NCBI RefSeq assembly: GCF_024508315.1
Contig: NZ_CP101987.1
Location: 558,001 to 622,000, forward strand
Length of the DNA stretch: 64,000 nt
Origin: Cellulomonas xiejunii
GTDB taxonomy: Bacteria > Actinomycetota > Actinomycetes > Actinomycetales > Cellulomonadaceae
Direction: 5' to 3'
Both the position numbers and the translations under genes were made by a program. The notes under the pieces were generated by a model. The model saw nothing but the letters and a program-made list of their open reading frames with translations. It had not been told where the DNA came from and ran no database searches. Positions 43,057-51,238 of the stretch are shown here, in pieces (within the stretch, counting starts at the first letter, position 1; every line of letters starts with the position of its first letter).

Positions 43057-44223
43057 ATGTCGACCAGCACGGTGCCGTCCCGTCCCGGCCTGCCCGCCGC
43101 CAGCACGTTCGCCACCGTGGGGCGCATCGTCCTCGGTGCCAGGGCTGCGGCGCAGGTGCCGGACCTCGTCGCCGCGCTGGGCAGCCGGGTGCTCGTCGTC
43201 GCGGGACCGTCGGCGGACGTCCGCGGCCTGGCCGGCACGGTCGTCCACCGGCACCGCGGCGAGCCGGACGTCGACGCCGTGCGGGCCGCGGTCGCCGTCG
43301 CGCGGGACGTCCGCCCGGACGTCGTCGTCGGCTGGGGTGGTGGGTCCGTCCTCGACCTCGCCAAGTGCGTCGCGGTGCTCGCGCCCGGTGGCACGGACGT
43401 GCTGGACCACCTCGAGGTCGTCGGGCGGGGGTTGCCACTGGCGGAGGTGGCGCTGCCCGTCGTCGCGGTGCCGACGACGGCCGGGACGGGCGCCGAGGTC
43501 ACCGCCAACGCGCCGGTCCGCGTCCCGGACCGCGGCGTGAAGGCCAGCCTGCGCGGGCGCGCGATGCTGCCGGCCGTCGCGGTGGTCGACCCGCTGCTCA
43601 CGCTCGGGTGCCCGCCCGCGCTGACCGCGTCGTCGGGTGCCGACGCGCTGACGCAGTGCCTCGAGGCGTTCACGACGCCGTACGCGACGGCCCTGACGGA
43701 CCCGCTCGCGCGTGAGGGCCTCGTCCGTGCGGGACGCAGCCTGCGACGGGCCGTCGAGCACGGCGACGACGTCGACGCGCGCACCGACCTGTCCGTCGCG
43801 GCCCTGCTGTCGGGCATGGCGCTCGCGAACGCGAAGCTGGGTGCCGTCCACGGTCTGGCCGCTGCGCTGGGCGGGCGGCTCGGCGCGCCCCACGGGCAGG
43901 TGTGCGCCGCGGTGCTGGCCGCGACCACCGCGGCGAACGTCGCGGCGCTGCGGCGCACGGACGCGGGTGGGCCTGCCCTCGCGCGGTACGACGACGCGGC
44001 GGCAGCCCTGACGGGACGGGCCGGCGCCCGGGCGGACGACGCGGTCGCGTGGCTGGCGGACCTCACCGCAGCGATCGGCGCCCCCGGCCTCGGCGCGCTC
44101 GGCCTGGACGCCGCCGACGTCCCTGCCGTCGTCGCCGACGCCCTGGCCGCGTCGTCCACGCGGGGCAACCCCGTCGCGCTGACGGCTGCCGAGCTCACGG
44201 ACGTCGTCGCCGCGTCCTGGTGA
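43057..44223 (+). CDS. Iron-containing alcohol dehydrogenase / maleylacetate-reductase-like
   Basis: The 388-residue protein has the NAD-binding GWGGGSVLDLAKCVA, VPTTAGTGAEVTANA, the metal-site region SGADALTQCLEAF and AVHGLAAALGG...GAPHGQVCAAVL, in the order of group III metal-dependent dehydrogenases. Length and the PTTAGTGAE block resemble maleylacetate reductases, but no aromatic-degradation genes are linked, so the substrate is open. The start is ATG at 43057. Confidence 0.85.
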   Translation: MSTSTVPSRPGLPAASTFATVGRIVLGARAAAQVPDLVAALGSRVLVVAGPSADVRGLAGTVVHRHRGEPDVDAVRAAVAVARDVRPDVVVGWGGGSVLDLAKCVAVLAPGGTDVLDHLEVVGRGLPLAEVALPVVAVPTTAGTGAEVTANAPVRVPDRGVKASLRGRAMLPAVAVVDPLLTLGCPPALTASSGADALTQCLEAFTTPYATALTDPLAREGLVRAGRSLRRAVEHGDDVDARTDLSVAALLSGMALANAKLGAVHGLAAALGGRLGAPHGQVCAAVLAATTAANVAALRRTDAGGPALARYDDAAAALTGRAGARADDAVAWLADLTAAIGAPGLGALGLDAADVPAVVADALAASSTRGNPVALTAAELTDVVAASW

Positions 44224-44282
44224 GCGCACCGCCAGGAGGAAAGAGCGGGCGCCCGCACCGGAACACCGGGGAGGATGGGCCC

Positions 44283-44735
44283 ATGAGCACCCTCGACCGA
44301 CTGACCGCCGACCTGACGACCTCCCTCAAGGCGCGCGACACCCTGCGCACCAGCACCCTGCGCCAGCTCATCGGCGCCGTGCGGCACGAGGAGAAGGCCG
44401 GCACGGTCGCACGCGAGCTCAGCGAGGACGAGATCCTCAAGGTCCTGGCCCGCGAGTCGAAGAAGCGCCGCGAGTCCGCGCAGATCTACGCCGACGCGGG
44501 AGCCGCCGACCGGGCGGCGACCGAGACGGCGGAGGCGCAGATCGTCGACGAGTACCTGCCGACGCGCCTGAGCGACGACGAGCTGGCCGCCCTGGTCGAC
44601 GCGGTCGTCACCGACACCGGGGCGTCGTCGCTCAAGGACATGGGGACGGTCATGAAGGAGGCGAACGCCCGCGCGCAGGGGCGCGCCGACGGCAAGGCGC
44701 TCAGCGCCCTGGTCCGCTCCCGCCTGGCCGGCTGA
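44283..44735 (+). CDS. GatB/YqeY domain protein
   Basis: The 150-residue protein is a full-length YqeY: LTADLTTSLKARDTLRTSTL, LRQLIGAVRHEEK, the KKRRESAQIYADAG block, EYLPTRLSDDELAALV and SSLKDMGTVMKEANARAQGR. It resembles the tail of GatB and is thought to act on tRNA-dependent amidation or tRNA binding. The start is ATG at 44283; the dehydrogenase gene ends 59 bases upstream. Confidence 0.92.
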   Translation: MSTLDRLTADLTTSLKARDTLRTSTLRQLIGAVRHEEKAGTVARELSEDEILKVLARESKKRRESAQIYADAGAADRAATETAEAQIVDEYLPTRLSDDELAALVDAVVTDTGASSLKDMGTVMKEANARAQGRADGKALSALVRSRLAG

Positions 44736-44785
44736 CCCCCACATCAACCCCCGACCCACCCACACCCACCCCCCGACCAATCCGC

Positions 44786-44841
44786 CGAGCTCGACCTTTG
44801 GCGGCTTTCGAACGCCGAGAAGCCGCCGAAGGTCGAGCTCG
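44786..44841. terminator. Long hairpin between yqeY and the convergent MFS gene
   Basis: Arms of 22 bases (44786-44807 and 44820-44841) pair with one G-T difference (CGAGCTCGACCTTTGGCGGC against its complement) around a 12-base loop. It is far longer than a usual terminator and resembles the hairpin elements at 25.3 kb in style, but not in sequence. Confidence 0.75.
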
Positions 44842-44843
44842 CC

Positions 44844-44884
44844 GTCAGCTGGGCCGTCAGCTCGGCGGTCAGCTGGGCGGTCAG
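44844..44884. repeat. 12-base tandem repeat
   Basis: GTCAGCTGGGCC, GTCAGCTCGGCG and GTCAGCTGGGCG follow one another, then a partial fourth unit GTCAG. It sits between the hairpin and the end of the MFS gene. Confidence 0.7.
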
Positions 44885-44896
44885 TCAGTGGCGGGG

Positions 44897-46192
44897 TCAG
44901 CGGACGTCAGAGCCGACGTGCTGGTCCTCGTCCGACGGTGGGGCTGCCGGTTCGGGATCCGGGGCCTGCGCCTCGGCCATCGCGCGCCGTCCTGACGGCA
45001 GCGCGACGCCGACGACCACGACGAGCATCAGCGCGGCGCCCGCGGCGACCAGCAGCGACTCCACCGAGTAGCGGTCGGCGAGCGGACCGAACACCGCCAT
45101 GCCCAGCGGCATCGCGACGGCCATGACGATGCCCACGAACCCGAACACCCGGCCCAGGCGCTCGGGCTCGACCCGCTCCTGCAGCACGGTCATGGTCGGT
45201 GTCGAGAAGAAGGGCACGCCCAGGCCGATGAGGAACATGAACCCGAAGAACACCCACATGTTCGTCGACAGGCCCAGACCGACGTTGAGCACCGCGAACA
45301 GGGCGGTCGTCACCATGACCATGTGGACGCGGTTGCGCAGGCCGCCCCACCACGCGACGACCACGCCGCCGAGCGTCATGCCGACGCTGAACGCGAGCTC
45401 GTTGACCGTCAGCTTCCACACCTCGTCGCCGAAGGAGCGCACCACCATCAGCGGCGTGAGGAACGACGGCGCCACGATGAGCACGAACACCACGCCCCAC
45501 ATCGCCAGGACCCACCGCACGAACGGCGTCGTCGCGACGTACCGGACGCCGTCGGCCAGGTCCGCGAGGTAGCCGCGCACGCCCGCCTGCTGGTCGCCGC
45601 GCACCAGGCGCGGCACGGGGACGAGCAGGAGCAGGCCGATGCCGATGAGCGCGGTCACGACGTCGACGAAGAAGATCGCCTCGATCGACGCCCACGCGTA
45701 CAGGCCGGCGGCGAGCGCCGGCGCGACGAGCATCATGGCCGACTGGATCGTGGCGTTGACCCCGTTGATGCGCATGAGCTTGTCGGGCGGCACGATCTGG
45801 GGGAGGAGGGCCCCGACGGCGGGCGTCTGGATGCCGGCGCCGGCGGACCGGATCGCGGCGGCCACGTACAGGATCCACAGGTCGTCGTAGCCGGACAGCA
45901 TGAGGATCGCGAGGGCCAGGGTGGTCGCGGCGATGGCCGCGTCGGCGCCGATGACCAGCGCGCGGCGGTCGAGCCGGTCGGCCCACACGCCGCCGAAGAC
46001 CGACACGACCGCCTGGGGCAGGAACCCGACGACCGCGTACACGGCCATCACCGTCCCCGAGCGCGTCTCGAGCGTGAGGTGCCACATGATCGCGTACTGC
46101 ACGAGCATCGAGCCGAGCAGCGAGAACGTCTGACCCGTGAGGAACACGGTGACGTCGCGCCGCCAGCGGGTCGGTGCGGTGGGCGTGGTCAT
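44897..46192 (-). CDS. MFS transporter
   Basis: The 431-residue protein has twelve hydrophobic helices. The N-terminal VFLTGQTFSLLGSMLVQYAI and GGVWADRLDRRALVIGADA (the loop-2/3 GxxxDRxxRR type motif) mark the DHA3-like, macrolide-efflux type. It likely exports drugs or metabolites by proton exchange. It is convergent with the hairpin region and divergent from the ABC exporter. Confidence 0.88.
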   Translation of the reverse strand: MTTPTAPTRWRRDVTVFLTGQTFSLLGSMLVQYAIMWHLTLETRSGTVMAVYAVVGFLPQAVVSVFGGVWADRLDRRALVIGADAAIAATTLALAILMLSGYDDLWILYVAAAIRSAGAGIQTPAVGALLPQIVPPDKLMRINGVNATIQSAMMLVAPALAAGLYAWASIEAIFFVDVVTALIGIGLLLLVPVPRLVRGDQQAGVRGYLADLADGVRYVATTPFVRWVLAMWGVVFVLIVAPSFLTPLMVVRSFGDEVWKLTVNELAFSVGMTLGGVVVAWWGGLRNRVHMVMVTTALFAVLNVGLGLSTNMWVFFGFMFLIGLGVPFFSTPTMTVLQERVEPERLGRVFGFVGIVMAVAMPLGMAVFGPLADRYSVESLLVAAGAALMLVVVVGVALPSGRRAMAEAQAPDPEPAAPPSDEDQHVGSDVR

Positions 46193-46380
46193 GGCGGCCT
46201 CGGGGGGTGGTGGGTCCGGGAGGTGTCGCGGGATAGACCGGACGCGGGGGCCGGACTCATCGGGACGGGTCCATGCTCGTCCGGGCCGCGACGCGGTGTC
46301 ACGGCGTTTTGGGTGTGGTTGTCGGTGGTCGGGTGCACGATCCCGGAATGGGCGTGACGACGCACGACGCGGGGGGAGCG

Positions 46381-47352
46381 ATGACGGCGACGATCACGGC
46401 GAGCGGGCTGACGAAGCGGTACGGGCAGGTCGAGGCGCTGCGCGGGCTGGACCTGGAGGTGCCCGAGGGCACGGTCATGGGGCTGCTGGGGCCCAACGGC
46501 GCGGGCAAGACGACGGCCGTGCGGATCCTCACGACGCTGCTGCGGCCCGACGGCGGCACGGCGCACGTCGCCGGCGCCGACGTGCTGCGCGAGCCCGAGC
46601 AGGTGCGGCGCCGCATCGGTCTGTCGGGGCAGAACGCCGCGGTCGACGAGAACCTCACGGGGGCGGAGAACCTCGAGATGATCGGCCGCCTCTACGGCTT
46701 CCCGCGACGCCGGGCGCGGGCCCGCGCCGGGGCGCTGCTGGACGCGTTCGACCTGACGGAGGCGGGCGGCCGACCCGCGAAGACGTACTCCGGGGGCATG
46801 CGGCGGCGGCTGGACCTGGCGTGCGCGCTGGTCGCCGAGCCGCCCGTCGTGGTGCTCGACGAGCCGACGACGGGCCTGGACCCGCGCAGCAGGCTGCAGA
46901 TGTGGGACGTCATCGCCGAGCTGGTACGCGCGGGCACGACGATCCTGCTCACCACGCAGTACCTCGAGGAGGCCGACCGTCTCGCGGACGCGATCGTCGT
47001 GATCGACCACGGGCGGGCGATCGCTCGCGGCACCGCGGACGAGCTCAAGGCGCAGGTCGGAGGGCAGCGCGTCGAGGTGCTGCTGGCCGACGCAGCGGGG
47101 TCCGCGACGGCCCGCACGGTCCTCGCGGCGGTGTCGTCCGGCGACGAGGTCCACGTCGCCGGCGACGTGCGTGCGCTGTCGGTGGCCGTGGACGACGGCT
47201 CGCGGGCGCTGCGCGAGGCGCTGGACCGGCTGGACGCCGAGAGGGTCGTCGTCCTCGAGGCCGGGGTGCGCCGGCCGACCCTCGACGACGTGTTCCTCAC
47301 GCTGACCGGCCGGACGGCCGAGGTCGACGACACCGCCCAGGAGGTCCGATGA
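46381..47352 (+). CDS. ABC exporter ATPase, DrrA type
   Basis: The 323-residue protein has Walker A LLGPNGAGKTTAVR, the Q-loop GLSGQNAAVDENLTGAEN, signature YSGGMRRRLDL and Walker B VVVLDEPTTGLDP. The ATG at 46381 is chosen since GGGGGGAG is directly before it; an ATG at 46348 would add 11 residues. The C-terminal 70 residues are the usual DrrA tail. It works with the ABC-2 permease encoded next (ATGA overlap) to export a drug or lipid-like substrate. Confidence 0.94.
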   Translation: MTATITASGLTKRYGQVEALRGLDLEVPEGTVMGLLGPNGAGKTTAVRILTTLLRPDGGTAHVAGADVLREPEQVRRRIGLSGQNAAVDENLTGAENLEMIGRLYGFPRRRARARAGALLDAFDLTEAGGRPAKTYSGGMRRRLDLACALVAEPPVVVLDEPTTGLDPRSRLQMWDVIAELVRAGTTILLTTQYLEEADRLADAIVVIDHGRAIARGTADELKAQVGGQRVEVLLADAAGSATARTVLAAVSSGDEVHVAGDVRALSVAVDDGSRALREALDRLDAERVVVLEAGVRRPTLDDVFLTLTGRTAEVDDTAQEVR

Positions 47353-48152
47353 GCTCGCTCGCCCGCGCGGTCGTCGACACGCACGTCGTCGCCAAGCGCA
47401 ACCTGCTGAAGATCCTGCGCGTCCCCGAGATCCTCGTGGCCGTCCTCATCTCGCCGATCATGTTCGTGGTGCTCTTCGCCTACGTGTTCGGCGGGGCGAT
47501 CGACCCCGGCGACGGCGTGAGCTACCGGGAGTTCCTCATCCCGGGGATCTTCGCGCAGACCGTCGTGTTCGGGGCCACGTTCACCGGCGCCGGCATCGCC
47601 GAGGACATGCAGAAGGGCATCCTCGACCGCTTCCGCTCGCTGCCCATGTCGCAGTCGGCCGTGCTCGCGGGGCGCACGGCCTCGGACGTCGTCTACAACG
47701 TGCTGTCGCTGGTGATCATGGCGCTCACCGGCCTGCTCGTCGGCTGGCGCGTGCACGGCACGGTGCTGGAGGCGGCTGCGGCGTTCGGGCTGCTGCTCGC
47801 GTTCTCGTACGCGGTGAGCTGGATCATGGCGCTCGTCGGCGTGCTGGTGCCCAGCGTCGAGGTCATCAACAACGCGTCGTTCATCGTCATCATGCCGCTG
47901 ACGTTCGTCTCCAACGCCTTCGTCCCCCTCGACTCGTTCCCCGAGCCGCTGCAGCGCGTCGTCGAGTGGAACCCCGTCTCGACGCTCACGCAGGCGTGCC
48001 GCGAGCTGTTCGGCAACACGAACCCCGGTGCCCCGGTGCCCGACGCGTGGTCGATGCAGCACCCGGTGCTGTACACGCTCGGCTGCGTCGTGGTGATCCT
48101 CGTGGTGTTCGCGCCGCTCGCGATCGCCCGCTACCGGCAGACGTCGCGCTGA
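47349..48152 (+). CDS. ABC-2 type exporter permease, DrrB type
   Basis: The 267-residue protein has six hydrophobic helices and the family features RNLLKILRVPEILVAVLISP, GIFAQTVVFGATFTGAGIAE, MQKGILDRFRSLPMSQSAVL and SVEVINNASFIVIMPLTFVSNAF. It forms the membrane part of the exporter and overlaps the ATPase gene by 4 bases. Confidence 0.94.
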   Translation: MSSLARAVVDTHVVAKRNLLKILRVPEILVAVLISPIMFVVLFAYVFGGAIDPGDGVSYREFLIPGIFAQTVVFGATFTGAGIAEDMQKGILDRFRSLPMSQSAVLAGRTASDVVYNVLSLVIMALTGLLVGWRVHGTVLEAAAAFGLLLAFSYAVSWIMALVGVLVPSVEVINNASFIVIMPLTFVSNAFVPLDSFPEPLQRVVEWNPVSTLTQACRELFGNTNPGAPVPDAWSMQHPVLYTLGCVVVILVVFAPLAIARYRQTSR

Positions 48153-48345
48153 CGCGGCGCGCATAGGCCCCAGTAGCCGCCGCACTACGGCGATCGGCGC
48201 CTGGCGTGCAGCGTCGTCGCAGGTCAGGGCGTCGGCGCTACCTACTCAGGCCACCCCCCGCCCGCACTACGTGGCCCCTGCCTTGCCAGTGTTCTGGGTG
48301 TCGGAAGCAACCGCCCCGGCACCACGGACACGAAGGGCACGAGCC
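48153..48345 (+). promoter_or_regulatory. Upstream region of the SipW operon
   Basis: The 193 bases between the ABC exporter and the first exported-protein gene hold CACTAC twice (48183-48188 and 48265-48270) and CTACCTACT (48238-48246). These CTAC-like repeats may be regulator sites; none is established. No clear -10/-35 pair stands out. Confidence 0.3.
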
Positions 48346-48894
48346 ATGAACGCGACCACGACCTCCACGACCACCACCCACCGCGGCGCTGTCAAGGGTG
48401 CCGTCGCCGCCGCCGCCGGTGTCGCTGTCCTGCTCGGCGGGATGGGCACCTTCGCACTCTGGAACGCCGAGGGCGCACTGGGCGAGGGCAGCCTGCAGAC
48501 CGGTTCGCTCACCGCCGACTTCGGCGACATCACGTGGAACGACGTGACGCCCGGCCACGAGAACCTCATCGAGGACCTCGACGGTTTCCAGATGGTCCCG
48601 GGCGACGTCATCGTCGGGACCTCGACCATCGCGGTGGTCGCCGAGGGCGAGAACCTCGTCGTCGTCCCGCAGGTCGTCGGGCCGGCCGGCCTGCCGATCG
48701 ACTCGCTCTCCGAGAGCATCACGGTCGACGTCACCCTCGACGGGGTGCCCGCGGACGGCTTCCGCCCCGGCACGACGTCCGTCGACGCGACCGTGACGAT
48801 CGCGTTCGACGAGTCCGCGACCGGCGAGATGGGCCTGGGCTTCGACCTCGGCGCCACGAGCATCAACCTGCAGCAGGTCGCGCCGTCGGCCTGA
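48346..48894 (+). CDS. Alternate-signal exported protein (SipW substrate type)
   Basis: The 182-residue protein has a TasA/RER_14450-like N terminus: a hydrophobic stretch (GAVAAAAGVAVLLGGM) and then GTFALWNAEGALGEGSLQTG, the alternate cleavage-region pattern handled by SipW-type peptidases. The mature part is an acidic beta-sandwich with a repeated pattern (GDVIVGTSTIAVVAEGENLV, VTVDVTLDGV-like ITVDVTLDGV). It is probably secreted and may form fibres, as its TasA-like relatives do; that is inference. It is the first gene of a three-gene operon with the peptidase. Confidence 0.8.
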   Translation: MNATTTSTTTTHRGAVKGAVAAAAGVAVLLGGMGTFALWNAEGALGEGSLQTGSLTADFGDITWNDVTPGHENLIEDLDGFQMVPGDVIVGTSTIAVVAEGENLVVVPQVVGPAGLPIDSLSESITVDVTLDGVPADGFRPGTTSVDATVTIAFDESATGEMGLGFDLGATSINLQQVAPSA

Positions 48895-49016
48895 GCCCGG
48901 CTGCGACCCCACGACCGCCGTCGGCGGCAGGCCCGTTCCCCCCAACGCGCACCTGCCGTCGGCGGCTCCACCGCCCGACCTCACCACCCATCCCCGCGAC
49001 CCAGGAGCTGAGCACC

Positions 49017-50576
49017 GTGCGACACCACGTCCGTCCCCTGCGCCCGCTGCGCGCCGCGCTCCTCGCGGCCGTCGCCGCGGCGGCGATCGTCCTGGCCCTG
49101 CCGGGCACCGCGACGTACGCGGCGTGGCGCGCGCAGGAGCCGCTCGACGGCACCCTGGCCAGCGGGGCCCTCACGATCGACGCCGTCGGCCCGGGCTCGT
49201 GGCAGCACGAGTCGGGCGCGGCGTTCGACCCCGCGACCGGGCGCCTCGAGCCCGGCCGGGTGGTCCTCTACCGCACGGCCGTCGACGTCACCGCGACCGG
49301 TGAGAACCTGCGCGCGACGCTGCGCACCGACGTCGCCGCTGCCCTGCCCGCCGACCTCGCGGGGCGGGTGACCATCACGTCGGACGACGTCCCGGTCGTC
49401 GGCTCCGCCACGCCGCAGCGCGTCCCCGTCACCGTGCGCGTCGCCGCTGCGTCGAGCCTGCCGTCGGGCGACCGCTCCTTCTCCCTGCGCCTGGACCTGC
49501 AGCTCGGCAACGGCCACGGCTGGCTGGACACGGCGTCGCGCGACCTCGGCACGCTCACGACGCGCGGCCCGGCCGCCGGTGGTCTGCTGCGCATGGGATA
49601 CGACCTGACCAAGGGCGTCGACCGCACGGTCGTCCTCTACGTCGACGACGTCGACGCGACGATCCAGTGGGTCGAGGGCGCCGCCACCACGCGCCTCGTC
49701 CCCGGCAGGAACGCGCACACCTACCCGCCGGGCACCGGCCAGGCGACCGTGCTGATCAACGGCCGCGTCGGCAGCCTCGGCTCCCCGGCGCAGAGCGTCG
49801 CGGACATGCAGGAGCTCGTGCAGGTGCAGAACTGGCAGGAGGGCGTCGGGACCGTCGACGCGTCGTACGCCTTCCACAACGCGATCAACCTGCTGCGCGT
49901 CGACGGGCTCCCGTCGACGCTGCGCACCACGGACCACATGTTCTCCAACGCCCGCTCCCTCAAGCAGGACTTCGCCGGCCCGGCCTTCGCGAACGTGGAG
50001 TCGATGTCCCACATGTTCGCCGGCGCGACGTCCTTCAACGGCTACGTCGGTGGCTGGGACACCGCCAAGGTGCGGGACATGTCGGGGATGTTCCACGGCG
50101 CGACGTCCTTCAACTCCTGGATCGGCGGCTGGAACACCTCGAACGTCGAGGACATGACCGACATGTTCCGCGGTGCCCGGGCGATGGCCCAGAGCGTGGC
50201 CGGCTGGGACGTCGGCCGCGTGACCGCCTGGGACGGCTTCAACGCCGACGCCCCGAACCTCACCACCTACCTCATCCCCGCGAAGTTCCGTCCCGCGCTG
50301 GACGCGGACGCCGTGCTCGACGCCCCGGTCGTCGGTGACGACCCCGCCCTGCAGGACGAGGCGGGCGACGAGCCCACGACCGACGACGGCTCCGACGTCA
50401 CCGACGAGCCCGTCACCGACGAGCCCGTCACCGACGAGCCCGCCACTGACGACGCCACCGACGACCCGGCCGCGGCCGACGTCACCACGCTCCCCGAGCC
50501 CTACGAGGGCCCGGACGCCGACACCGCCGGCGTGACCCCTCCGGTCGCGCTCCGCGAGGAGGAGAAGGACCGATGA
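49017..50576 (+). CDS. Alternate-signal surface protein with BspA-like (DUF285) repeats
   Basis: The 519-residue protein has an alternate-type signal (LPGTATYAAWRAQEPLDGTL), a beta domain like that of the first gene's product, and from about residue 300 a run of DUF285/BspA-type repeats: DHMFSNARSLKQDF, SMSHMFAGATSFNGYVGGWD, DMSGMFHGATSFNSWIGGWN, DMTDMFRGARAMAQSVAGWD. The C-terminal 90 residues are acidic with TDEPV repeats, and no sortase or membrane anchor is seen. It may bind host or cell-surface partners, as BspA-like proteins do elsewhere. GTG at 49017 follows an AGGAG site. Confidence 0.85.
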   Translation: MRHHVRPLRPLRAALLAAVAAAAIVLALPGTATYAAWRAQEPLDGTLASGALTIDAVGPGSWQHESGAAFDPATGRLEPGRVVLYRTAVDVTATGENLRATLRTDVAAALPADLAGRVTITSDDVPVVGSATPQRVPVTVRVAAASSLPSGDRSFSLRLDLQLGNGHGWLDTASRDLGTLTTRGPAAGGLLRMGYDLTKGVDRTVVLYVDDVDATIQWVEGAATTRLVPGRNAHTYPPGTGQATVLINGRVGSLGSPAQSVADMQELVQVQNWQEGVGTVDASYAFHNAINLLRVDGLPSTLRTTDHMFSNARSLKQDFAGPAFANVESMSHMFAGATSFNGYVGGWDTAKVRDMSGMFHGATSFNSWIGGWNTSNVEDMTDMFRGARAMAQSVAGWDVGRVTAWDGFNADAPNLTTYLIPAKFRPALDADAVLDAPVVGDDPALQDEAGDEPTTDDGSDVTDEPVTDEPVTDEPATDDATDDPAAADVTTLPEPYEGPDADTAGVTPPVALREEEKDR

Positions 50577-51238
50577 GCACCACCGCACCCGTCCAGCCCG
50601 TCGTCGCACCCGACCGGCCCGCCACCGTGCGCCCCGAGAGCCGGTGGCGCGTGACCGCGCGCAGCGTCGGCGTCGGCCTGGGCTACGGCGTCCTCGGCGT
50701 GGTCCTGCTCGTCGCCGCCGTCACGATCCTCGTCCCGCGCCTCGCCGGCGCCGTGCCCCTGACCGTGCTGTCGGGCTCGATGGAGCCGACGCTGCCGGTC
50801 GGGTCCCTCGTCGTGGTGCGTCCCGTGGACCCGGCCGACGTCCGGATCGGCGACGTCGTCACCTACCTGCCGAACCCCGACGACCCCACGGCGATCACGC
50901 ACCGCGTCACGGGGATCACGCACCGCACCGACGGCGGGGTGACGTTCACGACGCAGGGCGACGCCAACGGCGCACCGGACCTGCCGGTGCAGGACTTCCA
51001 GGTGCGGGCGCGCGTCTGGTACGTGGTGCACCACCTCGGGCATGTGAACTCGGCGGTCAACGTCGACGACCGGCACGTCGGGGTCGTCCTGGTGGCCGGA
51101 GGGTTCTTCGTCTGGGCGGGGAGCCTCTGGTACCGCGCCGGGCGCAGCCGTCGAGCGGCGGCCGCCGTGGCCGTCTCAGCCGGTGGCGACCACGGCCCCG
51201 TCGAGCTCGCCGAGCAGGGCCCGGTCCGACACCCCTAG
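50573..51238 (+). CDS. Signal peptidase I, SipW type
   Basis: The 221-residue protein has a first membrane helix near residues 33-60, the Ser box VLSGSMEPTLPVGSL, and RPVDPADVRIGDVVTY. The second catalytic region reads AITHRVTGI, with His where bacterial peptidases have Lys, the mark of SipW/ER-type peptidases. A second helix lies near residue 170. It overlaps the BspA-like gene by 4 bases and should cleave the two alternate-signal proteins upstream. Confidence 0.92.
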   Translation: MSTTAPVQPVVAPDRPATVRPESRWRVTARSVGVGLGYGVLGVVLLVAAVTILVPRLAGAVPLTVLSGSMEPTLPVGSLVVVRPVDPADVRIGDVVTYLPNPDDPTAITHRVTGITHRTDGGVTFTTQGDANGAPDLPVQDFQVRARVWYVVHHLGHVNSAVNVDDRHVGVVLVAGGFFVWAGSLWYRAGRSRRAAAAVAVSAGGDHGPVELAEQGPVRHP

